Assembly: GCA_016713245.1 (NCBI GenBank)
Contig: JADJPM010000001.1
Span: forward strand, 1 to 64,000
Reading direction: 5' to 3'
DNA from: Verrucomicrobiaceae bacterium
Lineage (GTDB): Bacteria; Verrucomicrobiota; Verrucomicrobiia; Verrucomicrobiales; Verrucomicrobiaceae
Length of the DNA stretch: 64,000 nt
A program made the translations under genes and the position numbers. The notes below the pieces were generated by a model. The model saw only the letters and a program-made list of their open reading frames with translations, was not told the DNA's origin and did not search any database. Each line of letters begins with the position of its first letter. Position 1 is the first letter of the stretch. Positions 1 through 9,574 of this stretch are shown piece by piece.

Positions 1-94
1 CTTTGAAGCTCCCCATTTTCCTTTTTGAGTAAATAGCTCGCGGTGGTTGTGAGAGCAGCATTCGCGGGCTAACAGAAGAAGGTCTGCTCACCCC

Positions 95-1189
95 ATGAAG
101 TTTCCTTTTCTCTGTCTTCTCGCCACGCTTTCGCTCGTGCTGGTGGCCTGCGATGCGAAGAAGCCGGCCGCAGCACCTCCGGCAGCCGTCGTTGTAGCCA
201 AACCGACCACGATGATCCGTGGCAAGATCGCGAAGGCCGAAGAGCACGTCTTTCCGCGCTTTCTGCGTGTCACCGGTCAACTCGCGGCCAAAAGTGATGC
301 GGTCGTGGCGGCGGATACGATGGGAAAAGTCGTGGAGGCCAGTGTGGAGCGAGGTTCGGTGGTGAAAGCGGGTGATGTGCTTGCACGACTGGATGAACGG
401 CAGCCGAAACTGGCCCTCGCCGAGGCCAGCGCCGCGGTGGACGTGGCAAAAACCCGCCTCGCACTCGCCAAGCATGAGCAGGCCCGCAACCAACCGCTCG
501 CGGAGAAAAAGGCCATCGCCGATGCCGACTACCAGCGCCTGCTGACCGAAGTCATCGCCCGCGAAGCGGAAGTGGCCGCGAACACCGCAAGGCGGGATCT
601 CGCCCAGAAAATGCTCGATGATTGCGTGATTCGCACGCCCTTCGCCGGAGTCGTGGCCGAGCGCATGGTCGAGGCGGGCGAATATGTGGGCCCAGGTGCT
701 CCGGTGGCTCGCGTCGTGGAAAGCGGCACGCTTCGGCTGGTGCTCAATATTCCCGAGACCGAGGTGGCCGCGCTGGTGGTGGGTCAGAAGATCGAATTCA
801 CCACGGCAGCGTATGCGAAGCGCCACTTCACCGGCAAGCTCCAGCACATCGGCGCGGCCATGCGGGAGGTGTCACGCGATCTCGTCGTCGAAGCCTTGGT
901 GGAAAACGCGGACCTCACGCTGCGCCCCGGCTTCTTTTGTGACGCACGCATTCTGCTGCGTGAGGAGAAGGCCATCGCCGTGCCCGAAAAAGCGCTACGC
1001 ATCGAGGGCTCACGCCGGAAGCTCTTCGTCATCGAAAAAGACAACACCCTGAGTGAGCGACTCGTCGAGATCGGCGAAATGCGTGACGGCTTCACGGAGA
1101 TACGGCGAGGAGTCACCCTCCATGAAACCGTCCTGGCCGAGCCGAGCCTCGATGCCACCGACGGCGCTTCCTTCCAGCCAGCCCCTTGA
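95..1189 (+). CDS. RND efflux periplasmic adaptor (HlyD/MexA family) lipoprotein
   Basis: Membrane-fusion subunit that would link the inner-membrane RND transporter to the outer-membrane channel. The N-terminus is a lipoprotein signal (hydrophobic stretch then LVAC, lipidated Cys about residue 19). After it come a barrel-sandwich (lipoyl-like) half around residues 60-100, an alpha-hairpin around 105-160, the second lipoyl half with the 'IRTPFAGVVAERMVEAGEYVGPG' type motif around 175-200, and a beta-barrel to about 300. Length (364 aa) is normal for the family. A purine-rich AGAAGAAGG lies about 12 bases before the ATG. It is first in a co-directional operon with the pump (18 bp downstream) and the outer-membrane factor. 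Substrate cannot be inferred. Confidence 0.93.
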   Translation: MKFPFLCLLATLSLVLVACDAKKPAAAPPAAVVVAKPTTMIRGKIAKAEEHVFPRFLRVTGQLAAKSDAVVAADTMGKVVEASVERGSVVKAGDVLARLDERQPKLALAEASAAVDVAKTRLALAKHEQARNQPLAEKKAIADADYQRLLTEVIAREAEVAANTARRDLAQKMLDDCVIRTPFAGVVAERMVEAGEYVGPGAPVARVVESGTLRLVLNIPETEVAALVVGQKIEFTTAAYAKRHFTGKLQHIGAAMREVSRDLVVEALVENADLTLRPGFFCDARILLREEKAIAVPEKALRIEGSRRKLFVIEKDNTLSERLVEIGEMRDGFTEIRRGVTLHETVLAEPSLDATDGASFQPAP

Positions 1190-1207
1190 TTCCACCTCCA
1201 CTCCATC

Positions 1208-4200
1208 ATGCAATGGCTCGCTGAGATCTCCGTCAAACGCCCCGTCCTGGCCAGCGTGCTGATCCTGATCTTCGTGGTCGTCGGCGTGCTGGGTTACACA
1301 CGGCTGCCGGTGGACCGATTCCCCAAAATCGAATTCCCCACGGTCAGCGTGGTCACACGCCTGCCCGGTGCCACGCCGAAGGAAATGGAAACGGAGGTCA
1401 CCGACAAGATCGAGGAGGCCGTGAACACCGTCGCGGGCATCGATGAACTGCGGTCCATCTCCAGTGAGAGCATCTCGCAGGTGCTGATCACCTTTGTGCT
1501 GGAAAAAAACATCGACGTGGCGGCGCAGGAGGTGCGTGACCGCATCGCTCGCATCATCCCCGACCTACCCGACGATGCCGATGCGCCGATCATTGAGAAG
1601 CTCGATCCTGATGCCGCGCCGGTCTTGAACCTAGCGCTGGTTGCCGAACGCCCCGTGCGTGAGATCACGGAATTCGCGGACAAGGTGCTGCGGCGACAAT
1701 TGGAGAGCGTTCCCGGCGTGGGACAGATCACCCTGCTCGGCGGAAGGCTGCGCCAGATCAATGTGTGGCTCGATCCGATGCGACTGCGCTCCTTTCAAAT
1801 GACCGCGCCAGAAGTTCACCGGGCCTCGCACGCAGAATGTGCAAATCCCCGCCGGAACCGTCAAAAATGCCGCGAGTGAAACGGGATTTCGCGTTTTGGG
1901 CAAAGTCACGAGCATCGAAGAGATCGGTAACATCATCGTGCGTGAAGCCGCGGGCGGCATGGTGCGTGTGCGTGATGTGGCCCGCGTGGAAGACGGCGCG
2001 GAAGAGCAGATCACCGTGGCTCGTGACAATGGCGTGGCCTCCGTGGTGCTCTCGGTGCGCAAACAGAGCGGCACCAATACCGTGGCCGTGGTGGATGCGG
2101 TGCAGGCCAAGCTCGACGAGGTGAAAACCTTTCTGCCCGCAGGCTACAGGGTGCAGATCGTGCGGGATACCTCCCGCGTCATCCGCACCAGCGTGCATGC
2201 AGTGAAGGAGCATCTCGTCCTCGGGGCCATTTTCGCCGCCATCGTCGTTTTGATCTTCTTGGGAAACCTGCGTGCCACAGTGATCTCGGCGCTGGCCATT
2301 CCACCTCCATCATCGCCGCCTTTGGCGTGATGTGGGTTCAGGACTCACCATCAATGTCATCAGCCTCGTCGCCCTCGCCCTGGCCGTCGGCATCGTCATT
2401 GATGATGCCATCATCGTGGTGGAAAACATTTTCCGGCACATGGAGGAGAAGAAAATGGATGCCCGCACGGCCGCCATCGAGGGTACACGAGAGATCGGCC
2501 TCGCGGTGATGGCCACCACCCTCTCGCTGCTGGCGGTGTTCATGCCCGTGGCCTTCCTCACCGGCATCGTGGGCATGTTTTTGCGCAGTTTTGGGCTCAC
2601 CATGGCCTTTGCCATCAGTGTGTCACTGCTGGTCAGTTTCACGCTCACCCCTTCTCTTTCGGCCAAACTCTTCCGCCATGGCCACGGCACGCGATTCGAT
2701 GCCTGGCTGTCTCATCTGGTCAATATCTTCTACCGGCCGGTCGAAGCGCTGTACATGGTCCTGCTGCGTTTTTCGATGCGGCACCGCTGGGTGGTCATTC
2801 TCGGCTGCATCGGCACGTTGGCCTCGTTACCGGAGCTTTTCCGCATCGTGCAAAAGAGCTTCCTTCCGCCGGTGGAGGAGGCGGAGTTCGTGGTGAACAT
2901 CCGCACGCCGGAAGGCACCAGCTTGGCCGCCACCGACCTCATGGCGGAGCGTTTCGCCCGGAAAATCCGCGAGCTACACGGCGTCGATGGCACGCTCCTG
3001 ACCATCGGCGACAATGATCAGCGCACGCCGAACCTCGCGGGCATCTTCGTTCGCCTGAGTGACCCGGCGAACCGTCCTGATCAGCAAGTCATCATGGATA
3101 CGGTGCGCACGCAGATCGTGCCGCAATTCCCCAAAGAATGGCGCATTTCGGTGCTCTCCGTGCCGCCTTTCAATACCGGCACCTCCAGTGCCAACGTTCA
3201 GTATTTCATCGCCGGGCCTGACCTCGACGTGCTGAATCGCGCCACGCAGCGAGTCATCGCCGAGGCTGAAAAAGTGCCCGGCATTCGCGATCTCGACTCC
3301 ACGCTCATTCCCGGTAAACCCGAGATCATCGGCAGCGTGGACCGCAACAAGGCCGGCATCCTCGGAGCGAGCATGGTGGACATCTCCACGACGCTGCGCC
3401 TGCTCGTCAGCGGGTTGGATGTGACGAGTTTCGATGATGGCGGTGAGCAGTATGACATCCATCTTCAAGCCGAGGAGACCTACCGCAATCAGCGGGACAT
3501 TTTGAACCTGCTCACCGTGCCCTCCACGAAATCCGGTGCCGTGCCGGTGGAAATCTGCTCACGCTGACGGACAGTGATAGCCCTTCGCAGATCAACCGCA
3601 TGAACCGCCGCCGCCAGGTCACCATCACCGCCAACAACGCTCCCGGCGTGGGTGAAACGACCATTCTCGAAGGCATCGACCGCGCCGTGAAAGGCCTCGG
3701 ATTGCCCGCCGACTACACCAGCGGCAGCACCGGCCGTTCAAAGGAAATGGCCCGTGCGGGTACGGCCTTCATGACGGCCTTCATCATGGCTTTCATCTTT
3801 ATGTATCTCATCCTCGCCGCGCAGTTCGAGAGCTGGGTGCATCCCTTCACCATCCTGCTGGCGCTGCCGCTCACCCTGCCGTTTGCCATCCTCTCGCTGA
3901 TCCTCTTTGAGCAATCGGTGAACATCTTTTCCATGCTCGGCATCCTGGTGCTCTTCGGCATGGTGAAAAAGAACGGCATCCTGCAAATCGACCACACCAA
4001 TCAACTTCGTGAGCAGGGCATGGATCGCCTGGAGGCCATCCTCCTCGCCAACAAAGAGCGTCTGCGCCCCATCCTCATGACCACGCTCGCCTTCGTCGCC
4101 GGCATGGTGCCCATGATGCTGGCCAAAGGTGTCGGCGCTGCCTACAACAACGCCACCGCAGGCGTCATCCTCGGTGGTCAGACGCTGTCGCTGCTGCTCA

Positions 4201-4298
4201 CCCTGCTCGCCACACCGGTCATCTACTCCATCTTTGATGACATCATCCACTTCCGCTCCCGCCGCCGCGCACGGAAGGCCGCCGCCGATCCCTCATGA
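1208..4298 (+). CDS. RND multidrug efflux transporter, AcrB/MexB (HAE1) type, reading frame broken in three places
   Basis: Proton-driven inner-membrane pump of about 1,030 aa spread over three frames. Recognisable parts are the first TM helix and porter domain (from 1208), TM helices with 'GIVIDDAIIVVENI' (about 2390) carrying the proton-relay acidic pair, and the C-terminal TM bundle ending near 4298. Breaks: about 1826-1834 (two missing C, restoring '...HRALARQNVQIPAG'), about 2301 and 2341 (missing C and G, restoring 'AIPTSIIAAFGVMWVQGLTIN') and about 3552 (AAAA read as AAA, restoring 'PVENLLTLTDSDSP'). All are homopolymer losses and the protein is conserved on both sides of each, so I treat the gene as intact in the organism; a pseudogene is the alternative. 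The stop overlaps the next start (4295-4298). Confidence 0.9.
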
Positions 4299-5701
4299 CT
4301 CTCAGCGCACGTTTTAGCATCACTCTGATCTCCGTCATCGTGCTGGCCGCCTGCACCGTGGGGCCGAATTATCAGGCACCGGACACGAGCGACATCACAC
4401 CCGCGAAATGGCGCTGGCAGCCCGCCGCACCGCGAGATGACGCCTCACGCGGCGAATGGTGGCGGGTCTTTCACGACAGCGAACTCTCACGCCTCGAAGC
4501 CCTCGCCATTCAGACCAGTCCCTCGCTCCAGGCCGCTGCCGCACGGGTCACTCAAGCACGTGCTGGCGCACGCATCAGCACCGCCGGCTGGGCACCGGAC
4601 ATCCGCCTGAAGAGCGATTCGAAACGCGAACAAACCTCCGGCAATCTGCCCACGCCGGTGCCCGTGGCCATTCCGCGTGCTGGCATCAACAGTTTCAACA
4701 CGCTGCTCGATTTCAGCTACGAAATCGACTTCTGGGGCAAGATCCGCCGTGAGGTCGAATCCGCCCGCGCCACCGCCGATGCCGCCTCTGCCAGCTACCA
4801 CCATGTGCTGCTCACCCTCACGGGCGATGTCGCCGCGCAGTATTTTCTTCTGCGTGCCGCCGATGCAGAGCTCGATTCGCTTCGCCGCACCATTTCGCTG
4901 CGTGAGCAGTGGCAAAAGCTGCTCGACGAGAAATTCAAAGCTGGTGTCGTCAATGAAATCGACCTTGCCCGTGCTCAAACCGAAGTCGCCACCGCGAAAG
5001 CCGAGCTGGCCGACATCAAACGCCAACGCCAGGAGGCCAGCGACACCCTCGCCCTGCTCTGCGGGCAGTCTGCCAGCCAGTTTCGCCTTTCGGAGCGCCC
5101 CATCGGCAAAAAAGCACCGCCCACCATTCCCGCAGGCGTGCCTGCATCCGTCCTTGAGCGTCGCCCAGACATCGCCGCCGCCGAGCGCACCGTCGCCGCA
5201 CGCAATGCCGAGATCGGCGTGGCCACGGCCGCTTACTTTCCCGCCGTGCGGCTCACCGGCACCGCTGGCTACCTCAGCAAAGACATCGATACCCTGCTCA
5301 CCGGCGATAGCCGCGTGTGGAGCATCGGTCCCGGCATCAGCGTGCCGCTCACCGGCTGGGCCGTGATCCGTTTCAACGTGAACCGCATCAAAGCCACACG
5401 CGAAGAAGCCATCGCCAACTACCGGCAGGCCGTGCTGGCTGCCATTCGTGATGTCGAGACCACGCTGGCGCAGACGCGTTACCTTCACGAGCAGTCTGCC
5501 GCCATTGACGACGCTCTCAACGCGGCCACTCGCGCCACCGACCTCATCCGTGCGGCTTATGAAAGCGGCAGCATCAGCTACCTGGAGCTGCTCGATGCCG
5601 AGCGCACCCGCCTACAGGCAGACCGCCAGACCAGCCGCATCGCCGCCCAGCGCCACATCACCACCGTCCGTCTCATCAAAGCCCTCGGCGGAGCCTGGTA
5701 A
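4295..5701 (+). CDS. RND outer-membrane factor, NodT/OprM family lipoprotein
   Basis: TolC-like trimeric channel completing the tripartite efflux pump. The N-terminus has a lipoprotein signal with lipobox LAAC followed by 'TVGPNYQAP', the classical NodT-family start. Two long alpha-helical OEP repeats follow: the first with 'FSYEIDFWGKIRREVESA' near residue 145, the second with 'RRPDIAAAERTVAARNAEIGVA' near residue 290. Length 468 aa is typical. The start codon overlaps the transporter's stop by four bases (ATGA), implying translational coupling. Confidence 0.94.
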   Translation: MTLSARFSITLISVIVLAACTVGPNYQAPDTSDITPAKWRWQPAAPRDDASRGEWWRVFHDSELSRLEALAIQTSPSLQAAAARVTQARAGARISTAGWAPDIRLKSDSKREQTSGNLPTPVPVAIPRAGINSFNTLLDFSYEIDFWGKIRREVESARATADAASASYHHVLLTLTGDVAAQYFLLRAADAELDSLRRTISLREQWQKLLDEKFKAGVVNEIDLARAQTEVATAKAELADIKRQRQEASDTLALLCGQSASQFRLSERPIGKKAPPTIPAGVPASVLERRPDIAAAERTVAARNAEIGVATAAYFPAVRLTGTAGYLSKDIDTLLTGDSRVWSIGPGISVPLTGWAVIRFNVNRIKATREEAIANYRQAVLAAIRDVETTLAQTRYLHEQSAAIDDALNAATRATDLIRAAYESGSISYLELLDAERTRLQADRQTSRIAAQRHITTVRLIKALGGAW

Positions 5702-5718
5702 GCTCTCCCCTTCCCGCC

Positions 5719-6129
5719 ATGAAAACCAGCCTCACGCTCTGCCTCCTCCTTCTCCTCACCTCATGCACCAGCATGATGAATCACCACCGCATGAAGGCCG
5801 CACAGCGCAAGATGCTCGCTACCCGCACGCTCCAGCAGGCCGGCCAGTGGGAAGAAGCCCTCGCCATGGCCGAGCGCATGCAGTCCAGCGTCACCAAATC
5901 CGTCACCAGCGCCCCGAAGCAAAAAACCGCCACCGGAGTCGAGATCGACCTCACCCCGCTGCTCACCGCCTGGGAAAAAGGCCCACTCACCGAGCTCAAA
6001 GCCGCCTTGCAGAAAAAAGATGCCACCGCCTCCACCAAGGCCTTCACGAGCCTCCGCCAGCAGTGCATGAGCTGCCACGCCGTACTCGGCAAGACGCCGC
6101 CTGTGGTGGTGAGCGAGATTCCTAATTGA
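5719..6129 (+). CDS. Small c-type cytochrome-like lipoprotein
   Basis: 136-aa exported protein with a lipoprotein signal (hydrophobic Leu-rich segment followed by TSC). The rest is mostly helical and charged, and ends with a single haem attachment motif CMSCH about 17 residues from the C-terminus. A CxxCH near the C-terminus of a short helical protein is the layout of class II (cytochrome c'/c556-like) cytochromes, so an electron-transfer or haem-sensing role at the membrane is likely. It follows the outer-membrane factor by 17 bp and may belong to the same transcript, but has no known role in RND pumps. Confidence 0.72.
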   Translation: MKTSLTLCLLLLLTSCTSMMNHHRMKAAQRKMLATRTLQQAGQWEEALAMAERMQSSVTKSVTSAPKQKTATGVEIDLTPLLTAWEKGPLTELKAALQKKDATASTKAFTSLRQQCMSCHAVLGKTPPVVVSEIPN

Positions 6130-6377
6130 TGGGAAAACGACGCGTTAAATGATGTAGGGCGGATGTGTTGGGCGAAGTCGATGCCATGGCTCTCTACGTG
6201 AACGCCGCCCAACTATCCGGCCCGAGGCGTGATCGAATGCTCCCCCGCTCACACACCTCCCGACCAGCCGGATCGTTCGGCGATTCCACGGCTCGTCTTG
6301 GCAATGCCTTACTCGCAGAACACATCCGGCCGACAGGGAACGGGGTCAGCAGCTTGCGCCACGGGGCTTTCGCAGTT
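6130..6377. other. Intergenic stretch, no gene supported
   Basis: About 250 bases between the cytochrome gene and the redox/rhodanese gene. The frame of the downstream gene stays open through it (from 6165), but the residues it would encode look non-coding and the conserved protein begins after 6378. No RNA gene or clear terminator is visible. It probably holds the promoter of the downstream gene. Confidence 0.4.
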
Positions 6378-6962
6378 ATGCCCATGCCACCTCTCATGCC
6401 CTCCTCCTCTGAACTTCCTCCCCTTTCCGGCGATATGACGATGAGTCAGGTCCTCGCGGCGTATCCAGGTGCTCAGCGTGCTCTTTTCGCACGCTACCAC
6501 ATCGGCGGCTGCCGCAGTTGCGGCTTTCAGCCCTCGGAAACCCTCGCGGAGGTCTGCGCACGCAATGACAACGTCGCCGTCGAGGAGGCCATCGGCCACA
6601 TCCGGGAGAGCCATCAGGCGGATTCGAGCCTGCGCATCTCGCCAACGGATTTCGAGGCCCTTCGGCGCTCCCAGCCCGATCTGCTCATTCTCGATGTGCG
6701 CACCCGCGAGGAGCACGAGGCAGTGAAACTGCCGAACGCACGCCTGCTCACCCAGGAACTGGTGCAGGAGATTTTCAACACGGGCGACAAAACCAAGCCC
6801 GTCATCCTCTACGATCACACCGGCAGCCGCTCGCTGGATGCCGCCGCCTACTTCATCGGCCTGGCTTTGCCGAGACGCAATGCCTCGAAGGCGGTATCGA
6901 CGCCTACAGCACCCAAATCGATGCCAGCCTGCCTCGTTTACCGCCTCGAAATCGAGGACTGA
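6378..6962 (+). CDS. DUF1858-like redox-disulfide domain fused to a rhodanese-like domain lacking the catalytic Cys
   Basis: The N-terminal domain resembles DUF1858/ScdA-N proteins: 'MSQVLAAYPGAQRALF' then GGCRSCGF, a CxxC pair, then 'SETLAEVC'. The C-terminal half is rhodanese-like ('LLILDVRTREEHEAVKLPNA'). Its active-site loop reads YDHTGSRS, where catalytic rhodaneses have Cys at the Asp position, so sulfur transfer is unlikely and a binding or regulatory role is inferred. Near 6864 the frame slips (GGG read as GG); restoring it gives 'FIGLGFAETQCLEGGIDAYSTQIDASLP', after which the frame returns before the final LEIED. The start at 6378 is chosen from where conserved sequence begins; 6396 and 6435 are alternatives. 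Confidence 0.68.
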   Translation: MPMPPLMPSSSELPPLSGDMTMSQVLAAYPGAQRALFARYHIGGCRSCGFQPSETLAEVCARNDNVAVEEAIGHIRESHQADSSLRISPTDFEALRRSQPDLLILDVRTREEHEAVKLPNARLLTQELVQEIFNTGDKTKPVILYDHTGSRSLDAAAYFIGLALPRRNASKAVSTPTAPKSMPACLVYRLEIED

Positions 6963-7036
6963 AGCCCGTCATCCTCCCCGCCGCCCTTTTTCCTCCCGCC
7001 CTCCCCGGCCCTCGAAGCCCTCCCCGGCCCCCGCTG

Positions 7037-7797
7037 GTGAGCTTCGCGAGCACCGCACCTCCTGGGAGAAATCTGCCGACTGGTATGACCGCATCATCGG
7101 CGAGCGCGGCTCCGAGCTTTACCAGGCCGTCGTCATCCCCGGTGCCCTGAAATCGCTCGATGTGAAGCGTGGCGAGCGTGTGCTGGATCTCGGCTGCGGC
7201 CAGGGCGTCTTTTGCCGTGCCATGGCGCAAAAAGGCGCGGAGGTCACCGGTGTGGATGCCTCCCCCACACTCATCCAGAAGGCCAAAACGTATCCGGTGC
7301 GTCCGCCGATCCGTTACCTCGCCCGCGATGCCGCGCACATCGGCGATCTCGGCGAGTTCGATGTGATCTCCGCCATCCTCTGCGTGCAAAACATGGAGAA
7401 GCTGACCGAGGTGACCGCCGCCGCCGCCCGCGCTCTGAAGCCTGGCGGCCGCATGCTCTGGGTGATGAATCATCCCGCCTTCCGCATCCCGCGCCAAAGC
7501 TCCTGGGGCTTTGAGGACGAGCGAAAGCTGCAATACCGCCGCCTCGATGCCTACAGCAGCGAGCTGAGCATCCCCATCGTGATGCATCCGGGAAAGCATG
7601 ACAGCGAAAGCACCGTCTCCTTTCACCGCAGCCTCACCGGCCTCACCCGCGCGGGCTTTGCCAGCGGGCTCGTCCTCGGCGGCATTGAGGAATGGCACAG
7701 CCACAAAGAAAGCCAGCCCGGCCCCCGCGCCCGTGCCGAAAACCGCGCCCGGAAGGAATTTCCCCTCTTCCTCGGCCTGCTCTGGCGGAAGGTGTGA
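7037..7797 (+). CDS. SAM-dependent class I methyltransferase (start uncertain)
   Basis: Rossmann-fold methyltransferase with motif I 'VLDLGCGQGVFCRAMAQKG', the acidic 'VTGVDASPTLI', motif IV/V around 'FDVISAILCVQNM' and 'ALKPGGRMLWVMNHP'. The final part resembles ubiquinone/UbiE-type small-molecule methyltransferases, but the substrate is unknown. The conserved protein starts at about 'SWEKSADWYDRIIGERG' (7066 on). No ATG, GTG or TTG lies close upstream in that frame. A GTG at 7037 fits if one base is missing between 7037 and 7060 (for example GCC read as GC), in line with other breaks in this window. It follows the rhodanese-like gene closely on the same strand. Confidence 0.78.
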
Positions 7798-7823
7798 TCC
7801 TGCGTAGCACCTTCATCAAGGAG

Positions 7824-7843
7824 GGCGGGATTGCATTCCCGCC
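7824..7843. repeat. Inverted repeat (hairpin) downstream of the methyltransferase
   Basis: GGCGGGA and TCCCGCC, 7 bp each, are separated by 6 bases, 27 bases after the methyltransferase stop. No T-tract follows, so it is a REP-like palindrome or a weak terminator. A related unit (GCGGGATTATTCCCTGC) is visible near 31588. Confidence 0.45.
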
Positions 7844-7992
7844 GTGATCCACCTCGGAGAGGCGGTATGCCTGAGCATCGGTCGTGTCATCGACGCCTCC
7901 CGCTCGCCATCGCCTGAGCCGTGAAGTTCCGACGATCCCCGCACCCTTCTGAAAAACCCTGAAAGACACGGCCCGCCGTGCGTTTCAGCGCC

Positions 7993-9291
7993 ATGAAAGC
8001 GCTCCTTCATTCCTGCGACGATCTCAGCCGCCGCCAGTTCGCCCGCCGACTCGCCCAAACCTGCCTCGGCGTCTCCGTAATGAACGGCCTCGCGCCGCGT
8101 GGGCTCGCTGCACCGTTTGAAGGCTCCTCCAAGGCCAAACAAGCCGCCACCGCCAAGCGGGTGATCTATTTATACATGAGCGGCGGCATGACGCACCTCG
8201 ATACCTTCGGCGTGGTACCCGGAGCGGATACGATGGGCTCCACCAAGGCCATCCCCACCTCCGCCGATGGCGTGCAGGTCAGCGAATACCTGCCCAACAC
8301 CGCGAAGATGATGCACCGCGGCGTCATCGTGAACTCGCTCACCTCCACCCAGGGGGCGCATGCGCAGGGGAACTACTTCCAGCACACCAGCTACACCATG
8401 CGCGGTGCCACGCGGCATCCCGCGCTGGGGGCTTGGCTGCAAAAGTTCCAGGGCAAGGGCAATGCCGACCTCCCCGGCTCCGTCATCATCACCGGGGATA
8501 GCAAGCATCCCGGCGGCGGATTCTTCGAGGCTGCCTTCCAGCCTCTCCTGCTCAATGATCCCGCACGCGGCCTGCAAAACAGCCGCATGCCTGCCAGCCT
8601 CAGTGAGTCCGATTTCGACTACCGCCGCAGCCTTTCCGCCAAGCTCGACCAGTCCTTCCAGCAGACCTACAACTACCAGGGCGTGAAAGCCTATGCCGAG
8701 GTCTATAAAGACGCCATCAAGGTCATGAAGAGCGAGGACCTGGATGCCTTCGATCTCTCCAAGGAAGATGCCGAAACCCACGCCGCGTATGGCGACACGA
8801 GCTTTGCCCAGGGCTGCTTGCTCGCCCGTCGCCTCGCCGAGCATGGCGTGCGCTTCATCGAGGTCAGCCTGGGAGGCTGGGACATGCATCAGGACATCTA
8901 CGCCCGCCTACCCGAACGTGCGGCGGAGCTCGATCAGGCCCTCGGTGCCCTCCTCACCGATCTGGAACGCCGTGGCCTGCTCGACGACACCCTCGTCGTC
9001 CTCACCTCCGAATTCGGGCGCACCCCCAAGATCAATCAAAACGACGGTCGCGATCACTACCCGAAGGCCTTCAGCTCCGTCATCTGGGGCGGGGGCATCA
9101 AAGGCGGTCAGGTCTATGGCAAGACGGACAAAGGCATCGAAGTCACCGAAAACAAAGTCAGCGTGCCCGATTTCAACGCCACGCTCGCCTACGCCCTCGG
9201 CCTGCCACTCGATCTCGTGCTCTACTCCAGCTCGAAGCGACCCTTCACCGTCACCGATAAAGGCCAGCCGATCACGAGCTTGTTTGCCTGA
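7993..9291 (+). CDS. DUF1501 family secreted protein (alkaline-phosphatase/sulfatase-like fold)
   Basis: About 432 aa. The N-terminus carries a twin-arginine type signal (SRRQFARR before a hydrophobic stretch). Family motifs visible are 'LYMSGGMTHLDTFG', 'HAQGNYFQHTSYTMRG', 'GGWDMHQD', 'LVVLTSEFGRTPKINQNDG' with GRDHYP, and the C-terminal KRPFTVTDKGQPI. DUF1501 proteins are abundant in Planctomycetes and Verrucomicrobia and usually sit beside a DUF1549/DUF1553 partner; none is adjacent here. A close paralogue lies at 52301-53605. ATG 7993 is preferred over GTG 7978 because the Tat signal follows it directly. Function is not established. Confidence 0.9.
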   Translation: MKALLHSCDDLSRRQFARRLAQTCLGVSVMNGLAPRGLAAPFEGSSKAKQAATAKRVIYLYMSGGMTHLDTFGVVPGADTMGSTKAIPTSADGVQVSEYLPNTAKMMHRGVIVNSLTSTQGAHAQGNYFQHTSYTMRGATRHPALGAWLQKFQGKGNADLPGSVIITGDSKHPGGGFFEAAFQPLLLNDPARGLQNSRMPASLSESDFDYRRSLSAKLDQSFQQTYNYQGVKAYAEVYKDAIKVMKSEDLDAFDLSKEDAETHAAYGDTSFAQGCLLARRLAEHGVRFIEVSLGGWDMHQDIYARLPERAAELDQALGALLTDLERRGLLDDTLVVLTSEFGRTPKINQNDGRDHYPKAFSSVIWGGGIKGGQVYGKTDKGIEVTENKVSVPDFNATLAYALGLPLDLVLYSSSKRPFTVTDKGQPITSLFA

Positions 9292-9318
9292 GCGGTGAAC
9301 TGAAGACTATTGGGGGCT

Positions 9319-9562
9319 CTAACTGAGCTTCTCAATCACTGCGAGAAGGTGATTGCCAGTGGAAAAGGTATCCACGGTCATCATCTCATCGGGAATCTGC
9401 ACACCGAGGTGCTCCTCGATTTCCATCAGAAGATCAATGGAGGCCATCGAGTCGAGACCCAGCTTGCCGAGGTCTTCATCCATGGGCACAGCGGCATCGG
9501 CGGAGAGGAAGCGACGGACGGAGGATTTCCTGGAGTTTCGGAGTGAGATCAGCAGCAGTCAT
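9319..9562 (-). CDS. Acyl carrier protein (4'-phosphopantetheine carrier), frameshifted near its N-terminus
   Basis: Small carrier protein of about 81 aa read on the minus strand. The conserved phosphopantetheine attachment motif is LGLDSMASIDLLMEIEEHLG (Ser of DSM), followed by helix III 'VQIPDEMMTVDTFSTGNHLL'. It starts at ATG 9562 (MTAADLTPKLQEIL) and stops at TAG 9319; the N-terminal 17 codons and the rest are in different frames, with the slip near 9520 (either two missing bases or one extra). The start lies 12 bp after the PLP-decarboxylase stop, so it is the third gene of a ligase-decarboxylase-ACP operon. In exosortase-A regions a dedicated ACP accompanies the same two enzymes. Confidence 0.82.
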
Positions 9563-9574
9563 GAGGGGCGTGAA

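Noticed and set aside
4487..5488. Long minus-strand frame (333 aa) inside the outer-membrane factor
   Set aside because: It is antisense to a well-conserved gene and has no recognisable domain. GC-rich sequence gives many such frames.
9310..9546. Plus-strand ORF of 78 aa
   Set aside because: It is the reverse of a clear acyl carrier protein on the minus strand; codon pattern and conserved DSM motif support the minus strand.
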